The notes: generated by a model from the sequence alone, not told the origin. A stretch of 64,000 bases of DNA from JARRKC01 sp037388505 (GCA_037388505.1 JARRKC010000013.1:12614-76613); one strand, 5' to 3'. Counted from the stretch's first letter, positions 34,655 through 44,836 are shown. Program-made: numbers and translations.

Positions 34655-34792
34655 CCGAATCCGCGCAAAGCGCATCCACGTCAGTGCATGAACGAAGTGA
34701 GTGCCGCACGGATGCCCAATTGCCAGGGCCTGACCGTTCCCGGCAAAGCCCACCGTCCGTCGAATCGTCACGGTGCCACTCGTGCTCATTTT

Positions 34793-34863
34793 GGGGAGAC
34801 AAGTCAGGAAGTCGGCGACCGTGCAGGGGGTCGCTCACGTCGTTCGCGCACCGACGCTTCCCC
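34793..34863 (+). repeat. REP-like ~70-bp element, copy 1
   Basis: Contains AGGAAGTCGGCGACCGTGC followed by a palindrome-rich GTCGCTCACG and CGTTCGCGCACCGACGC. Related copies lie at 36823-36870 and, inverted, at 53951-54017. Confidence 0.65.
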
Positions 34864-34917
34864 GTGACCCGTCCACTGCCCGAAGCACTGATGCCGCTGA
34901 CGCTGGCGCTGCGGCGC

Positions 34918-35460
34918 TCACCAGGTCGGTGGCGGCGGCTCGTTGTGCTCCGTTCCCAGCCAGTCGATGCCGATGTCGACCCGCCGGCGCAGGATCAGCG
35001 CAAGCTGTGCTGCGTGATGCTGGGTGTGTCGCAGACTGTTGATCAGGAACTCCCCGACGTTCAGCTTGTACCACCAGAACCCGCAGCGCTCGCGGGCGCG
35101 CTGCTCGGTCAGCGCGGCGAAGACGCCCCTGCACTTTTCCGTGCAGTGATCGGCATACTCCAGCATCTGTTGTCTGCTGTAACACTCATCGGGCGTGGTC
35201 ACGATTCCCGCGTACTCTTTGTAGTCTCCCGGTAGGAAATGATAGTTGTCGACATGATAGTCCCGGGCTCGAAAGCTCTCCAAGTCATCCGACAAGTAGA
35301 GATCGCAAAAGAACAGCGCATGATAGGCAATATGCCAAAAAGGCGTGCCGTCGGACCGATCGTCCCACAGTTCGTCGGGACAGGCGTCGATCGTGTTACG
35401 GAGCATCTCGATCGCCGTGACATATTGTCGACCCATGACTTCGTTCCAGAACGCCGACAT
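34918..35460 (-). CDS. DinB-family putative metal-dependent hydrolase/transferase
   Basis: A 180-residue four-helix-bundle protein of the DinB/YfiT-like superfamily. Metal-ligand histidines occur in FWHIAYHALFF and in SLRHTQHHAAQLALILR, the usual two-helix pattern. Members are thiol-dependent S-transferases or of unknown function. The start follows AGGGGG; longer frames upstream are unlikely. A distinct second DinB protein is at 58680-59171. Confidence 0.82.
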   Translation of the reverse strand: MSAFWNEVMGRQYVTAIEMLRNTIDACPDELWDDRSDGTPFWHIAYHALFFCDLYLSDDLESFRARDYHVDNYHFLPGDYKEYAGIVTTPDECYSRQQMLEYADHCTEKCRGVFAALTEQRARERCGFWWYKLNVGEFLINSLRHTQHHAAQLALILRRRVDIGIDWLGTEHNEPPPPTW

Positions 35461-35647
35461 ATCTGCCCCCTTCCCTCTGTTCCGGATCAATGAAGACTGA
35501 TGCCTACTCTGGCAGCTTTGACAAGTCCGCACAAGTCTCGTTCCGAACAGCGAAGACGAGGCATATGGAAGCGTTCGGAGGAAAATCCTACACCGCTTAT
35601 ATTCAAGTGCAGACAGGGACCTGCCTTCGTAGTAACGTCTCAGGATT

Positions 35648-36802
35648 ATGATCCTCCTCCGAGTACTCGTCTGCCTGGGGTTTCTCCTCTCTCCTTCTCT
35701 GACCGCAAACAACGAACTACCGCCGCTGAAAGTCACGGCCTGGCTCCAGGCGCCGTCAGGCTTCAGCGGAGAGTGGAGCACACTGCGCGGCAAGGTCGTC
35801 GTCGTGGAGTTCTGGGCCACCTGGTGCTCCCCCTGCGTTTCCGCCCTGCCTCACTTGAACCAGTTGGCCGAGGAGTTTCAGAACGAAGATGTCCTGTTTC
35901 TCGCGATATCCGAAGACGACCCGAAACGTCTGGAGGGATTTCTGGCGGGTCAATCCGTTCGTGCCATTATCGGAATCGATGCCGACCGCAAGACCTGGAA
36001 GGCCTTCGATGTCCCGTCGATCCCGCATACCGTCATCATCGACGCGAAGGGACGGCTGATCGGTGCGACAACACCGGAGCAGCTTTCAGCGGAACGCCTC
36101 CGGAGGGTCCTCGCCGGGGAAACCGCAAAGTTTCCGCCGAAGGAGGGAATACGCTGTGATCTCCAGTGGGACGAGGATTCCATCGAGTGGCAAGATGGTG
36201 TTCGACCGACGACCTACGCGATCATCAAGCCGATCAAAACCACCATGGGTGGCTATCTGCCTCAACCGGGCCACCTGACCGCGGATGGAGTCCCTCTCAG
36301 GACTCTCGTTCAGATCGCGTATCAGACCGATCCCTTCCACATCGAATGGAACCTGCCCAGGGACGACCGGACCTACCGGGCTGCCTTTCGCGTTCCGTCA
36401 GGGCGGGAGCAGCGGCTCTTCCCCCTCATTCGGCAGACACTCGCGGATGCCTTCGGCTTCCGCGCACGCTGGGAGGAACGCCTGCACGAGGTTCGTGTGT
36501 TGCGTCGCATCGAAGGAGGTTCGATCGTGCCCGAGTCCCGGGCCGATGAGGATCTGGTCCAGGTGATGAAAGGTCGGATTACTTTACGCCGCCAACCTGT
36601 CAGCAGGCTCTGCCAGATTCTCACGCAGCATGGATTGGGGGCTATCGTCATCGACGAGACGGGAATGAACGGACTCTACGATTTCGATCTTCCCTACCAG
36701 CCGGGCCAACCCGAAGTGACGCTTGGGGCCCTCAATGAAGTTGGTCTCGAGGCGGTCGATGCTCGCCGCACGATTCGCATCCTCGTGGTCGATCGGCAGT
36801 AG
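35648..36802 (+). CDS. Exported thioredoxin-like (TlpA) protein fused to DUF3738
   Basis: A 384-residue protein with a signal peptide (LLRVLVCLGFLLSPSLT), a TlpA-type thioredoxin domain (about residues 27-160, FWATWCSPC with C60/C63, cis-Pro in VPSIPHTVI) and a DUF3738 domain (about residues 175-384). The latter reads like the family known from soil Acidobacteria (GGYLPQPGHLTADGVPLRTLVQIAY ... GLEAVDARRTIRILVVD). Presumably a periplasmic thiol-disulphide protein; the partner is unknown. It diverges from the DinB gene. Confidence 0.9.
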   Translation: MILLRVLVCLGFLLSPSLTANNELPPLKVTAWLQAPSGFSGEWSTLRGKVVVVEFWATWCSPCVSALPHLNQLAEEFQNEDVLFLAISEDDPKRLEGFLAGQSVRAIIGIDADRKTWKAFDVPSIPHTVIIDAKGRLIGATTPEQLSAERLRRVLAGETAKFPPKEGIRCDLQWDEDSIEWQDGVRPTTYAIIKPIKTTMGGYLPQPGHLTADGVPLRTLVQIAYQTDPFHIEWNLPRDDRTYRAAFRVPSGREQRLFPLIRQTLADAFGFRARWEERLHEVRVLRRIEGGSIVPESRADEDLVQVMKGRITLRRQPVSRLCQILTQHGLGAIVIDETGMNGLYDFDLPYQPGQPEVTLGALNEVGLEAVDARRTIRILVVDRQ

Positions 36803-36822
36803 GAAGATGTCCGCCACAGACC

Positions 36823-36870
36823 GGGACGACAGGTCAGGAAGTCGGCGACAGTGCGAGGGCTCGCGCACCG
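36823..36870 (+). repeat. REP-like element, copy 2 (partial)
   Basis: Shares AGGTCAGGAAGTCGGCGACA and the following GTGCGAGGGCTCGCGCACC palindrome-like arm with the copy at 34793; the right half is diverged. Confidence 0.6.
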
Positions 36871-36971
36871 AAGGTGCACGGACAACGGAACGCGCAATTT
36901 GCGGATCTGTGGATGAACGGACCCCTTGGGCGGCTCGACGCAAGCCTGCCCGGAGAATCGTTCTCGAAAGG

Positions 36972-37907
36972 TCATGTACTGAGTTCCAACTGTGCGCTGA
37001 CACAGCTCTCGACCATGCCGAGAGAGTGATTGACGCGCTCCGGGCGCCCCCAGTCGCTCCACAGGATCCCTGTCAGCGGCATGACCAGGCAGTGCCGGGC
37101 GGCCCGATTCAGGAGTGCATAAGAGAGGTTCGTCCTGGGCAGGAGGGCATAGAGATTCAAGAGAGCCTGGCATTGGTAGGCGGCGGAGCAACCCGAAAGA
37201 AACGGCAGTTGTTTCACGAACAACTCGAACAATCGGTGGACTTCGGGCATATAGACGCTCGCCAGCGACCACAGTTTTCGGATCCGACAACTGATGATGA
37301 GCGTGTTCCAGAGGCAGTGTCGAGCATAGAGCAGCTCTGCCATCTCCTGGGTGGGTTTCTCGCAGAAGGTCAGGACCTTTCGGGGGACATCCTCGACGAG
37401 CTCACTCCATCCATCCAGCGGTTCCCCGGGCTGAATCCAGCCATAATCGCTCTCCGGCCGGTTGGGTTGTGCTCCCAAGAGGACCAGATAGTCGGGATTC
37501 GCCCTGACGATTTCCGCGGCGCGTCTCATCTGGAGGTTGAACAAGTCATCCGGCGAGATGAAATGATCAGCTGGGAACACGTGAATCAGGGCGTCCGGAT
37601 CCCGGGCGAGGATGTGCGCTGCCGGGAGAAGAAGCCCCGGACCCGTGTCACGGGACACGGGTTGTTCGAGGATCGTTCCCGGGAGCCGGTCGGGACCCAG
37701 GAAAACGCGATGACGTTTCCGGATGACGGTAACGACGTGTTCGGGCTCGACCAGCTGGCAAGCGCGATCAATCGTGTGCTCGAGCATGGTCCGGTTTCCG
37801 TAGAACTTGCAGTACTGCTTGGGATAGGGATGCCCGAATTGGTCGCGGATCCAATGGCGCATCCTCTTTCCCTCACCTCCAGCCAACACGATCGCCCAGT
37901 CCGACAT
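36972..37907 (-). CDS. Sugar-phosphate nucleotidyltransferase (mannose-1-phosphate guanylyltransferase-like)
   Basis: About 311 residues with the nucleotidyltransferase Rossmann-like fold: N-terminal AIVLAGGEGKRM (NTP-binding loop), PKQYCKFYGNRTMLEHTI, then EQPVSRDTGPGLLL, the VFPADHFI metal site and a later FCEKPTQEMAELL. This pattern is that of GDP-mannose pyrophosphorylases acting on mannose-1-phosphate and GTP. The C-terminal cupin/isomerase part of bifunctional enzymes is missing. AAGGAG fits the second ATG (37907) better than the first, six bases upstream. Confidence 0.82.
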   Translation of the reverse strand: MSDWAIVLAGGEGKRMRHWIRDQFGHPYPKQYCKFYGNRTMLEHTIDRACQLVEPEHVVTVIRKRHRVFLGPDRLPGTILEQPVSRDTGPGLLLPAAHILARDPDALIHVFPADHFISPDDLFNLQMRRAAEIVRANPDYLVLLGAQPNRPESDYGWIQPGEPLDGWSELVEDVPRKVLTFCEKPTQEMAELLYARHCLWNTLIISCRIRKLWSLASVYMPEVHRLFELFVKQLPFLSGCSAAYQCQALLNLYALLPRTNLSYALLNRAARHCLVMPLTGILWSDWGRPERVNHSLGMVESCVSAQLELST

Positions 37908-37913
37908 CGTCAT

Positions 37914-38505
37914 TTCTCCTTGATCTTTGAAACCCGGAGCAGGTGGATTCGCTCGGTCGAGCTTCGATTCACCGAACCCGTTATCGAATAGTGAAAGGAG
38001 AGACTCCCTGTGACAATCGGGAGAGCTGGCACTACGACATAGGGAAATCCAGTAGATTTTCGCGTCGGCGGTTGAGCCGTACCAAATTCGATCTTCCGAT
38101 GAGAATCGGAAGGACCATGATTCAGGGCAACGGAAGAGCGCTGCTCAGTGGCTCCAGATTCGATTGATCATTGTGCGGAGAATCACCTATCAATGACGGC
38201 TTTTCTACATTCCATCGCTCCATGGGGCCCCCAGATTGCCGCGCTCCTCTCCAGCGCGGATTTCGGGGACTCTGGAGGGAGGACCGAGACGTCCCACGTC
38301 TTCAGGAGCTGAACGTTACGAATCCCTTCACCGACTCAACCGGCGCCCTGAGGGGGGCGCACGTCTTCGCGCATTCGAGTAGAGGCTCCTGGGTGCATCG
38401 GGAATGACATGACCTGCGGTCGCAGCTGAGACATCCTTCGACAGTTTCTTATTGACAATCAATAGAGACCAGGCTATCTTCCTACAGAACTACAAGAGGA
38501 AGTGA
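37914..38505. other. ~590-bp divergent intergenic region
   Basis: No gene recognised. It holds the PadR/ADOP promoter near its right end; the remainder shows no strong repeat or ORF. Confidence 0.5.
38452..38480 (+). promoter_or_regulatory. Sigma-70-type promoter of the padR-ADOP operon
   Basis: TTGACA (38452-38457), 17-bp spacer, TATCTT (38475-38480), 25 bp before the padR start. The -35 lies within the small inverted repeat ATTG-ACAAT-CAAT, a possible PadR operator. Confidence 0.65.
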
Positions 38506-38835
38506 ATGGCAGAAGATCGCATGAATTTGCTTCAGGGAACCCTCGATCTGCTCGTGCTCCAAACGTTGTACGCGATGGGCCCGATGCATGGCTGGGGCAT
38601 CGCGCGACGGCTGGAGCAGGTGGCCGACGAGCGAATCCGGATCAACTACGGGACGATGTATCCGGCCCTGGTTCGGCTGGAGCAGAGAGGGTGGATCCGA
38701 GCCGAGTGGGGCGCGTCGGAAAACAACCGCCGGGCCAAGTTCTACGCCTTGACGAAGGTCGGACGAGAGCGATTGGAGAGCGAAAAGAGAGACTGGCACG
38801 CGATGGCCGCCATCGTCGACAAGGTTCTGGAGTAG
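38506..38835 (+). CDS. PadR-family transcriptional regulator
   Basis: A 109-residue winged-helix repressor. The N-terminal LLQGTLDLLVLQTLYAMGPMHGWGIARRLE and INYGTMYPALVRLEQRGWIRAEWG are the standard PadR helix-turn-helix and wing; a short C-terminal helix gives dimerisation. In Acidobacteria such PadR genes precede ADOP permease genes, as here. GAGGAAG precedes the start. Likely autoregulated through the overlapping operator-like repeat. Confidence 0.93.
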   Translation: MAEDRMNLLQGTLDLLVLQTLYAMGPMHGWGIARRLEQVADERIRINYGTMYPALVRLEQRGWIRAEWGASENNRRAKFYALTKVGRERLESEKRDWHAMAAIVDKVLE

Positions 38836-38993
38836 GACAACCTTCCAGGTTGTCCAGCTGCCGGGGTCGCGGCCACCGGGAAAGCTGAACGGCGCATCGA
38901 GACAGGAGCGTCCGTGGCGGCGTCGAGGAATCGTTCATTAGGGGCAGGGAGACAACCGGGGACGGTTGTCCTACGTTGTCGGGAAAGTTCGAA

Positions 38994-41648
38994 ATGGGAG
39001 TCTTCTGGAATCGGCTTCGCAGTCTGTTGCGCAATGGAAGACTGGACGGCGAGCTGGACGAAGAGCTCGAGTTTGTTTTTCAGATGGAGGTCGACGCCAA
39101 CCTCGAGCGTGGCCTGAGCCCGGAAGAAGCAAGGCGGCAAGCACGGATCACCCTGGGGAGTCTCGAATCGATCAAGGAGGCCCATCGTGACGCCCGGGGC
39201 ATCCCCTGGCTCGACAACCTCCGCCGGGACACGATTCAGGCTGTCCGCTCCTATCGTCGAACCCCTTTGTTCACCGGCGTCGTCCTGATCACCCTGGCTG
39301 TGGGAATCGGCTTCTCCACCTTCGTGTTCAGCCTGATGGATGGGATTCTGTTGAAGCCCCTGCCCTATCCGCACGCCGAGAAGATCGTCAGGCTCTTCCG
39401 AAATGTCGAAAGTCCCTTCTATCTGCGGGAATTCGCCTCCTCTCTCTATCTCGAGGACCGCGCGAACCAACCGGACAGTATCGAAGCCGTCGCGACCTTC
39501 CGACAATCCGGATTCAACATGGCCGGATCCGGCGAGCCACTTCGGGTCTCAGGAGCCTGGGCTACGCCTTCGTTCTTCAACGTGCTGGGGATCCCTCCTT
39601 ATTTGGGAAGGACCTTCTCGCGGGACGATGTCAAAAGCGGTCGGTCCCTCGCCGTACTGAGCTACGCACTTTGGCAAGGAGCCTTTTCAGGAGAGCGATC
39701 TGCAATTGGGAGGAAGATCCTCCTCGACAACAAGCCATTCGAAATCATCGGCGTGATGCCCGAGGGCGAAGACCTTCTGGACGGCAGCTCCTACCAGCTT
39801 TGGCTGCCCCTGGATCTCAGCGCCCGCCCTCGGATCCGCGACGGCTTTTCGATCGACCAGGCCCAGGCCGAGGTCGATCTGTGGGCCGCGCGCATGCGCC
39901 GTACCTATCCGGGAGTGAAAGAGGAACTCGGACTCCATATCGAGCCCTACTTCGACGACCGATTTGCCGAGGCGGAGACGCACCTCTGGATCCTCTCATC
40001 TGCCGTCGCCTTAGTCCTGCTGCTGACCTGCGTGAACGTCGCGGGCCTCCTGCTTGCCAGGGGTTCGAGGCGAGGCCGGGAAGTCGCCCTCCGCTCGGCT
40101 CTTGGCGCGGGTCGGTCCCGACTGGTCGTGCAATTCCTGACGGAGAGTCTGCTCCTCGCCGTGCCGGCCGGCATCCTGGGGCTGGGCTTGTCCTATCTTG
40201 CGCTGCAGACCATGCGGATGTGGTCTCCCAACGGGCTGCCCCGTCTGGACAACGTTACCCTGGGTTGGTTCGAACTTCTGTTCGCCGTGACACTGGCCCT
40301 GGTTTCCTGCTTGTTGCTGGGCCTGGGTCCGGCGCTGAGAGACTCCCGTGCAAGACCGATGACGGCGTTGAAACAGAGCAACTTGACGACCACCGGTGGC
40401 AAGAACCGGGGACGATGGAATTCGGTCCTGGTCGCCGGACAGATCGCTCTGGCTCTGATCCTGATGTTGGGAGCCGGCCTCTTTCTCAAGAGCTACTGGG
40501 AACTCTCCCACGTCGAGCTCGGCTTTCAGACCGAGAACGTCCTCACGGCCCGGCTGGATCTCTCTCAGGCGTTCACCTCCGAGGCGGAACGGGGTTCGTT
40601 GTCGCCCATCAACGATCGCCAGCAGGAACGGATCGTGGATTTCACGGGAAGGGTCATGGATGAACTCCTGAGTCTTCCGGGGGTCGAGTCGGTGGGGGTC
40701 GCGGTAGCTCCCCCACTGGGAGACTGGACGATCGGTTTGAGCGGTCTCGAAAGCGAAGACTCCAAAACTGGAGACGTGGGAAGCTTCACCGCCCGCGCTT
40801 CAGCTGTCAGCCCTGGCATCTTCGAGGTGCTGGGACTCCACCTGCTCGAGGGCCGGTTCTTCGATGCCCGCGACACTCGGTCGGGTGAATCGACACTGAT
40901 CGTCGATCGGATGGTTGCAGACCGGTTCTGGCCCGACCAGAGCCCGCTCGGAAAGCGCCTGAAGTTCGGTAAACAGTGGCGGCGAACGGTTGTCGGAGTC
41001 GTCGGGAGCATCCATTCAGCCGGCCCCAGTCGGCCTGCCGATCCGAAGGTTTACTTCCCCTTTGCCCAGTACCCCCTCCTGTCCGACGTGACGTTCCTCG
41101 AGAAGGGCCGTATCGGCACGCCTCAGTTCGGGCGGGAGATCAAGAGGATCGTCGCCGGTTTAGAGCCGAATCTGCCGGTCTACGGTGTCGAAACGCTCGA
41201 CGATCGCCTCGATCTTTGGAACTCGACCGAGAAACTCGTCAGCCTGCTCTTAGCCTTGTTCGCCGTTGTCTCCCTGTTTCTGGCCGCGGTCGGCCTCTAT
41301 GGAACACTCGCCTTTCTGGTATCGGAAAGAACTCAGGAGGTCGGCATCCGCATGTCGCTCGGCGCCGATCGCGCCCGGATCTTTCGGATGATCACCTTCA
41401 GGGGCCTGTCCCTTGTTCTCGCGGGCTTCATTCTCGGATCGATCGGGGGTCTGGCCGTCAACTACTTCCTGGCCGGGCTGGTCTCCTGGGACCCGAACGC
41501 TCAGCTGATCTTTCAAGCGAAGGCCCTCGACATCTCCGTCTTCGCAGCCGTCGGCCTGCTCCTCCTCCTGATCGGTTTCCTGGCCTGCGCGATCCCGGCC
41601 CTCCGGGCCGCACGCCTGGACCCCAACCGGGCGCTGCGCTATGAGTGA
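38994..41648 (+). CDS. ABC-type permease of the acidobacterial duplicated orphan permease (ADOP/MacB-FtsX) family
   Basis: An 884-residue membrane protein. A soluble helical prefix (DEELEFVFQMEVDANLERGLS) is followed by two copies of the MacB/FtsX core: helix (TGVVLITLAVGIGFSTFVFS), MacB periplasmic domain, three helices, then a second half with its own periplasmic domain and a closing triplet of helices (VSLLLALFAVVSLFLAAVGLYG through VFAAVGLLLLLIGFLACAIPAL). No ATPase gene is adjacent, hence 'orphan'. Probably pumps or regulates export of an unknown compound under PadR control. The TTG at 38976 is an alternative start. Confidence 0.93.
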   Translation: MGVFWNRLRSLLRNGRLDGELDEELEFVFQMEVDANLERGLSPEEARRQARITLGSLESIKEAHRDARGIPWLDNLRRDTIQAVRSYRRTPLFTGVVLITLAVGIGFSTFVFSLMDGILLKPLPYPHAEKIVRLFRNVESPFYLREFASSLYLEDRANQPDSIEAVATFRQSGFNMAGSGEPLRVSGAWATPSFFNVLGIPPYLGRTFSRDDVKSGRSLAVLSYALWQGAFSGERSAIGRKILLDNKPFEIIGVMPEGEDLLDGSSYQLWLPLDLSARPRIRDGFSIDQAQAEVDLWAARMRRTYPGVKEELGLHIEPYFDDRFAEAETHLWILSSAVALVLLLTCVNVAGLLLARGSRRGREVALRSALGAGRSRLVVQFLTESLLLAVPAGILGLGLSYLALQTMRMWSPNGLPRLDNVTLGWFELLFAVTLALVSCLLLGLGPALRDSRARPMTALKQSNLTTTGGKNRGRWNSVLVAGQIALALILMLGAGLFLKSYWELSHVELGFQTENVLTARLDLSQAFTSEAERGSLSPINDRQQERIVDFTGRVMDELLSLPGVESVGVAVAPPLGDWTIGLSGLESEDSKTGDVGSFTARASAVSPGIFEVLGLHLLEGRFFDARDTRSGESTLIVDRMVADRFWPDQSPLGKRLKFGKQWRRTVVGVVGSIHSAGPSRPADPKVYFPFAQYPLLSDVTFLEKGRIGTPQFGREIKRIVAGLEPNLPVYGVETLDDRLDLWNSTEKLVSLLLALFAVVSLFLAAVGLYGTLAFLVSERTQEVGIRMSLGADRARIFRMITFRGLSLVLAGFILGSIGGLAVNYFLAGLVSWDPNAQLIFQAKALDISVFAAVGLLLLLIGFLACAIPALRAARLDPNRALRYE

Positions 41649-42033
41649 GAAGCAACGTCCAGGTTGGCGGCCTGTTGAGTCGGACGGGCTGCGCCACCCG
41701 ACGAGCTTGGAGGTATGGATTCGTCGCTCAACCAGGAAATCGCAGTCATCATCCGAACGGCCTTTGCGGAGAATTGCGTCGAAGGGAACACGTCGATGTC
41801 TGGGCAGGGCCGCCTACTTCATGGCCTACAACTATTTCCTCCGCGGGCTGGCCTCTTCCGCCCGCTTCTGGGTGGATCGGGCCCTGGAGCTCACGCCCAC
41901 CCTCGAAGGGGCCCACTACCTGTCCGGAGTCCTCTATTTCGGAGAGCATGATCTTGCGAGGGCAGCCGAAGAACTCCGGCAGGTCGTGGAACCGGGGACG
42001 ACGATCTGCGACGCATACTTCAAGATCGGCTGA
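41641..42033 (+). pseudogene. Remnant of a small TPR protein, probably frameshifted
   Basis: The last ~75 codons (from about 41805) read as one and a half TPR-like repeats (AYNYFLRGLASSARFWVDRA, GAHYLSGVLYFGEHDLARAAEEL). The upstream part of this frame is Arg/Ser-rich and unlikely to be coding, while the +2-shifted frame from 41715 begins MDSSLNQEIAVIIRTAFAENC, which looks natural. A single frameshift near 41805 would join the two. The frame overlaps the permease stop by eight bases. Could also be a real 130-residue protein; low confidence. Confidence 0.35.
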
Positions 42034-42169
42034 ACGCGATCCCGGTCGACGAATAGGCAACGGCCATCCCGCCTCGTTGAACCTGTCTCGGTTCGCGCCG
42101 TCGGACCCACTCGATTGACAACGAGGGCAGCCGATTCTAGAGTCGCCTTAAGGTGGGAAGGAGGCAGCT

Positions 42170-44668
42170 TTGGCAGTTCCTGGTCAGATCATCTCCGGTG
42201 ACGAGGCGAAGGAGAGAAGCGCGGACGATCTCTTTACTCAGCTGAAAAGCAGTCGCCAAGGTTTGACGACTTCCGAGGCTGAGCAGCGTCTGGCCCAGTA
42301 CGGCCCCAATGCCCTGGAAGAGGAAAAGGTCAATCCCATTCTGAAATTCCTGGGTTACTTCTGGGGACCCATTCCGTGGATGATCGAGGTCGCAGCCATC
42401 CTTTCGGCCGTCGTCCGCCACTGGACCGATCTGATCATCATTCTCGTCCTGCTGCTGTTCAACGCACTGGTGGGTTTCTGGCAGGAGTACAAGGCAGCCA
42501 ACGCCCTCGATGCTTTGAAGAAGCAGCTGGCTCTCAAGGCCCGGGTCTTGCGGGACGGCAAGTGGCAGGACATCTCGGCCCAGGCATTGGTCCCGGGAGA
42601 CATCATCCGTCTCCGTCTGGGAGGAATCATTCCGGCCGACGTGAAGCTGATCGAAGGTGACTACCTCAGTGTCGACCAGTCTGCCTTGACCGGAGAATCG
42701 TTGCCCGTCAGCAAGGAGGCCGGAGACATCGCTTACTCCGGATCGGTAGCGAAGCAGGGAGAAATGGTGGCCCTGGTCACCGGCACGGGGACCGACACTT
42801 ACTTTGGCCGTACGGCCAAGCTGGTCCAGACGGCCGGAGCTGCTTCACACTTCCAGAAGGCCGTTCTGCAAATCGGAGACTACCTGATCTTCCTGTGCAT
42901 CGGGTTGGTCATCATCCTCATTCTGGTGCAGCTGGCACGCGGTGACCAGATTCTCACCCTGGTGCAGTTCGCCCTAATTCTTACGGTAGCCTCCATCCCC
43001 GTGGCCCTGCCAGCCGTGCTCTCCGTGACCATGGCGGTGGGGGCGCTGGCCCTGTCCCGGATGAAGGCCATCGTCACCCACCTTCAATCCATCGAGGAGA
43101 TGGCCGGCATCGATATTCTGTGCTCCGACAAGACGGGCACTCTGACTCAGAACAAGCTGACCCTTGGAGATCCCATTACCTTCGCCGCCAAAGATCCTCA
43201 GGAGTTGATCCTTTACGGGGCGTTGGCCTCCAAGGAAGAGGATGAAGATCCGATCGATCTGGCGGTTTTGGGCGGTGTGCAGGACAAGGAGAAGCTGCAG
43301 TCCTATTCGCTCGTGAATTTCGTGCCTTTTGATCCGGTCCACAAGAAGACCGAGAGCACGGTCAAGGACTCAAAAGACAGAACACTCAAAGCCGCCAAGG
43401 GTGCTCCTCAGGTGATCATGGAACTGTGTCGCCTTGATGGGGACACGCTTGCCCGTGCTCAGAAGAAAGTGGAAGAGCTGGCAGGCAAAGGTTACCGCAC
43501 CCTTGGAGTAGCCCGCTCCTCGAATGGCGACTCATGGGAATTCCTGGGCATCCTGCCGCTGCTGGACCCGCCCAGGGAGGACTCGGCGGCTACCATCAAG
43601 GACGCCGAGAAGCATGGCATCGAGATCAAGATGGTCACCGGTGACGACGTGGCCATCGGTCGCGAAATCGCAAGGAAGATTGGACTGGGCGACGCTATTC
43701 AGCCCGCCACGGAGCTTTTCAAGAAGGACACCGATGTCGACAACCTGAGCTCGAAGGCCATCAGTGAAATCGAGAAGGCCGAGGGCTACGCCCGGGTATT
43801 TCCGGAACACAAGTACAGCATCGTCCGCGCTCTGCAGTCGAGGGGACACTTCGTCGCCATGACCGGCGACGGAGTGAACGACGCTCCGGCGATCAAACAG
43901 GCCGATGTCGGCATCGCGGTCAGCGGAGCCACCGACGCGGCCCGCAGCGCGGCGGCGCTGGTTCTCACCGCCCCCGGCCTTTCGGTGATCGTCAGCGCGG
44001 TCGAGGAGGCACGCCGGATCTTCGAGCGGATGAACAGTTATGCCATCTACCGCATTGTCGAGACGATTCGGATCATGTTCTTCGTGGTGTTGGCCATCGT
44101 CTTCTTCAATTTCTATCCGATCACGGCGATCATGATCATCCTGCTGGCCTTCTTTAACGACGTTCCCATCATGACCATCGCGTTCGACAACACCCGGGTC
44201 GACCCCAATCCGGTGAAGTGGAATATGCACCGGGTTCTGACGATCTCCACGGCGCTGGGCCTGACGGGAGTCGCGGGAAGCTTCCTGATGTTGATCGTCG
44301 CCAGGAACTGGCTCAATCTGGACATTCGAGAGATCCAGACCTTTGTCTTTCTGAAAATGGCGGTGGCCGGCCATCTGACGCTCTTCGTAACCCGAACCAC
44401 CCGCAAGTTTTGGCAAAAGCCCTATCCCGCACCCATCCTTCTCTGGTCGGCCGTAGTCACGAAGATTTTGGCGACCTTTTTCGTGGTCTACCCCTTCGGC
44501 CTGATTACCCCAATCCATTGGAGGAGTGTGGGCGTCATTTGGGGCTACTGCATTGCCTGGCTCTTCATGGGTGACTTCGTCAAACTGGCCGTGCTGAGAC
44601 ACCTGGAGATGAGCGGCTCGAGACATACCGGTTTCCTGCGGTTCGTGAAGAAGTGGGTTCACCCGTAG
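42170..44668 (+). CDS. Plasma-membrane proton-efflux P-type (IIIA) ATPase
   Basis: An 832-residue P-type ATPase closest to the P3A H+-ATPase group of fungi, plants and some bacteria. It pumps protons outward using ATP. Phosphorylated residue D320 in CSDKTGTLTQNKL; the TGES loop appears as ALTGESLPVSK; the hinge is MTGDGVNDAPAIKQADVGIAV. About ten membrane helices; the M4 segment around SIPVALPAVLSVTMAVGALALSR has the P3A pattern. The start codon is TTG with an excellent GAAGGAGG site. No adjacent partner genes; possible pH homeostasis role. Confidence 0.93.
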   Translation: MAVPGQIISGDEAKERSADDLFTQLKSSRQGLTTSEAEQRLAQYGPNALEEEKVNPILKFLGYFWGPIPWMIEVAAILSAVVRHWTDLIIILVLLLFNALVGFWQEYKAANALDALKKQLALKARVLRDGKWQDISAQALVPGDIIRLRLGGIIPADVKLIEGDYLSVDQSALTGESLPVSKEAGDIAYSGSVAKQGEMVALVTGTGTDTYFGRTAKLVQTAGAASHFQKAVLQIGDYLIFLCIGLVIILILVQLARGDQILTLVQFALILTVASIPVALPAVLSVTMAVGALALSRMKAIVTHLQSIEEMAGIDILCSDKTGTLTQNKLTLGDPITFAAKDPQELILYGALASKEEDEDPIDLAVLGGVQDKEKLQSYSLVNFVPFDPVHKKTESTVKDSKDRTLKAAKGAPQVIMELCRLDGDTLARAQKKVEELAGKGYRTLGVARSSNGDSWEFLGILPLLDPPREDSAATIKDAEKHGIEIKMVTGDDVAIGREIARKIGLGDAIQPATELFKKDTDVDNLSSKAISEIEKAEGYARVFPEHKYSIVRALQSRGHFVAMTGDGVNDAPAIKQADVGIAVSGATDAARSAAALVLTAPGLSVIVSAVEEARRIFERMNSYAIYRIVETIRIMFFVVLAIVFFNFYPITAIMIILLAFFNDVPIMTIAFDNTRVDPNPVKWNMHRVLTISTALGLTGVAGSFLMLIVARNWLNLDIREIQTFVFLKMAVAGHLTLFVTRTTRKFWQKPYPAPILLWSAVVTKILATFFVVYPFGLITPIHWRSVGVIWGYCIAWLFMGDFVKLAVLRHLEMSGSRHTGFLRFVKKWVHP

Positions 44669-44836
44669 GCGAAACTGACCCAGTATCCCGAGTCGGAAAT
44701 CCGCGTGCACCTGCCGCTTTTCGATTCGCCGCCGGGCCAGGGCTTCCAGGCGGTTCATGGAAGTTCAGACTACGGTCGCCGGAACAGGGTGTCAATCTCG
44801 GAGTGGAACACGGATCTCCTCCGCGCAAATTCGGCC

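Noticed and set aside
43532..44758. Long minus-strand open frame opposite the P-type ATPase
   Set aside because: The ATPase motifs on the plus strand are unambiguous; the minus frame is charged and repetitive with no family resemblance.
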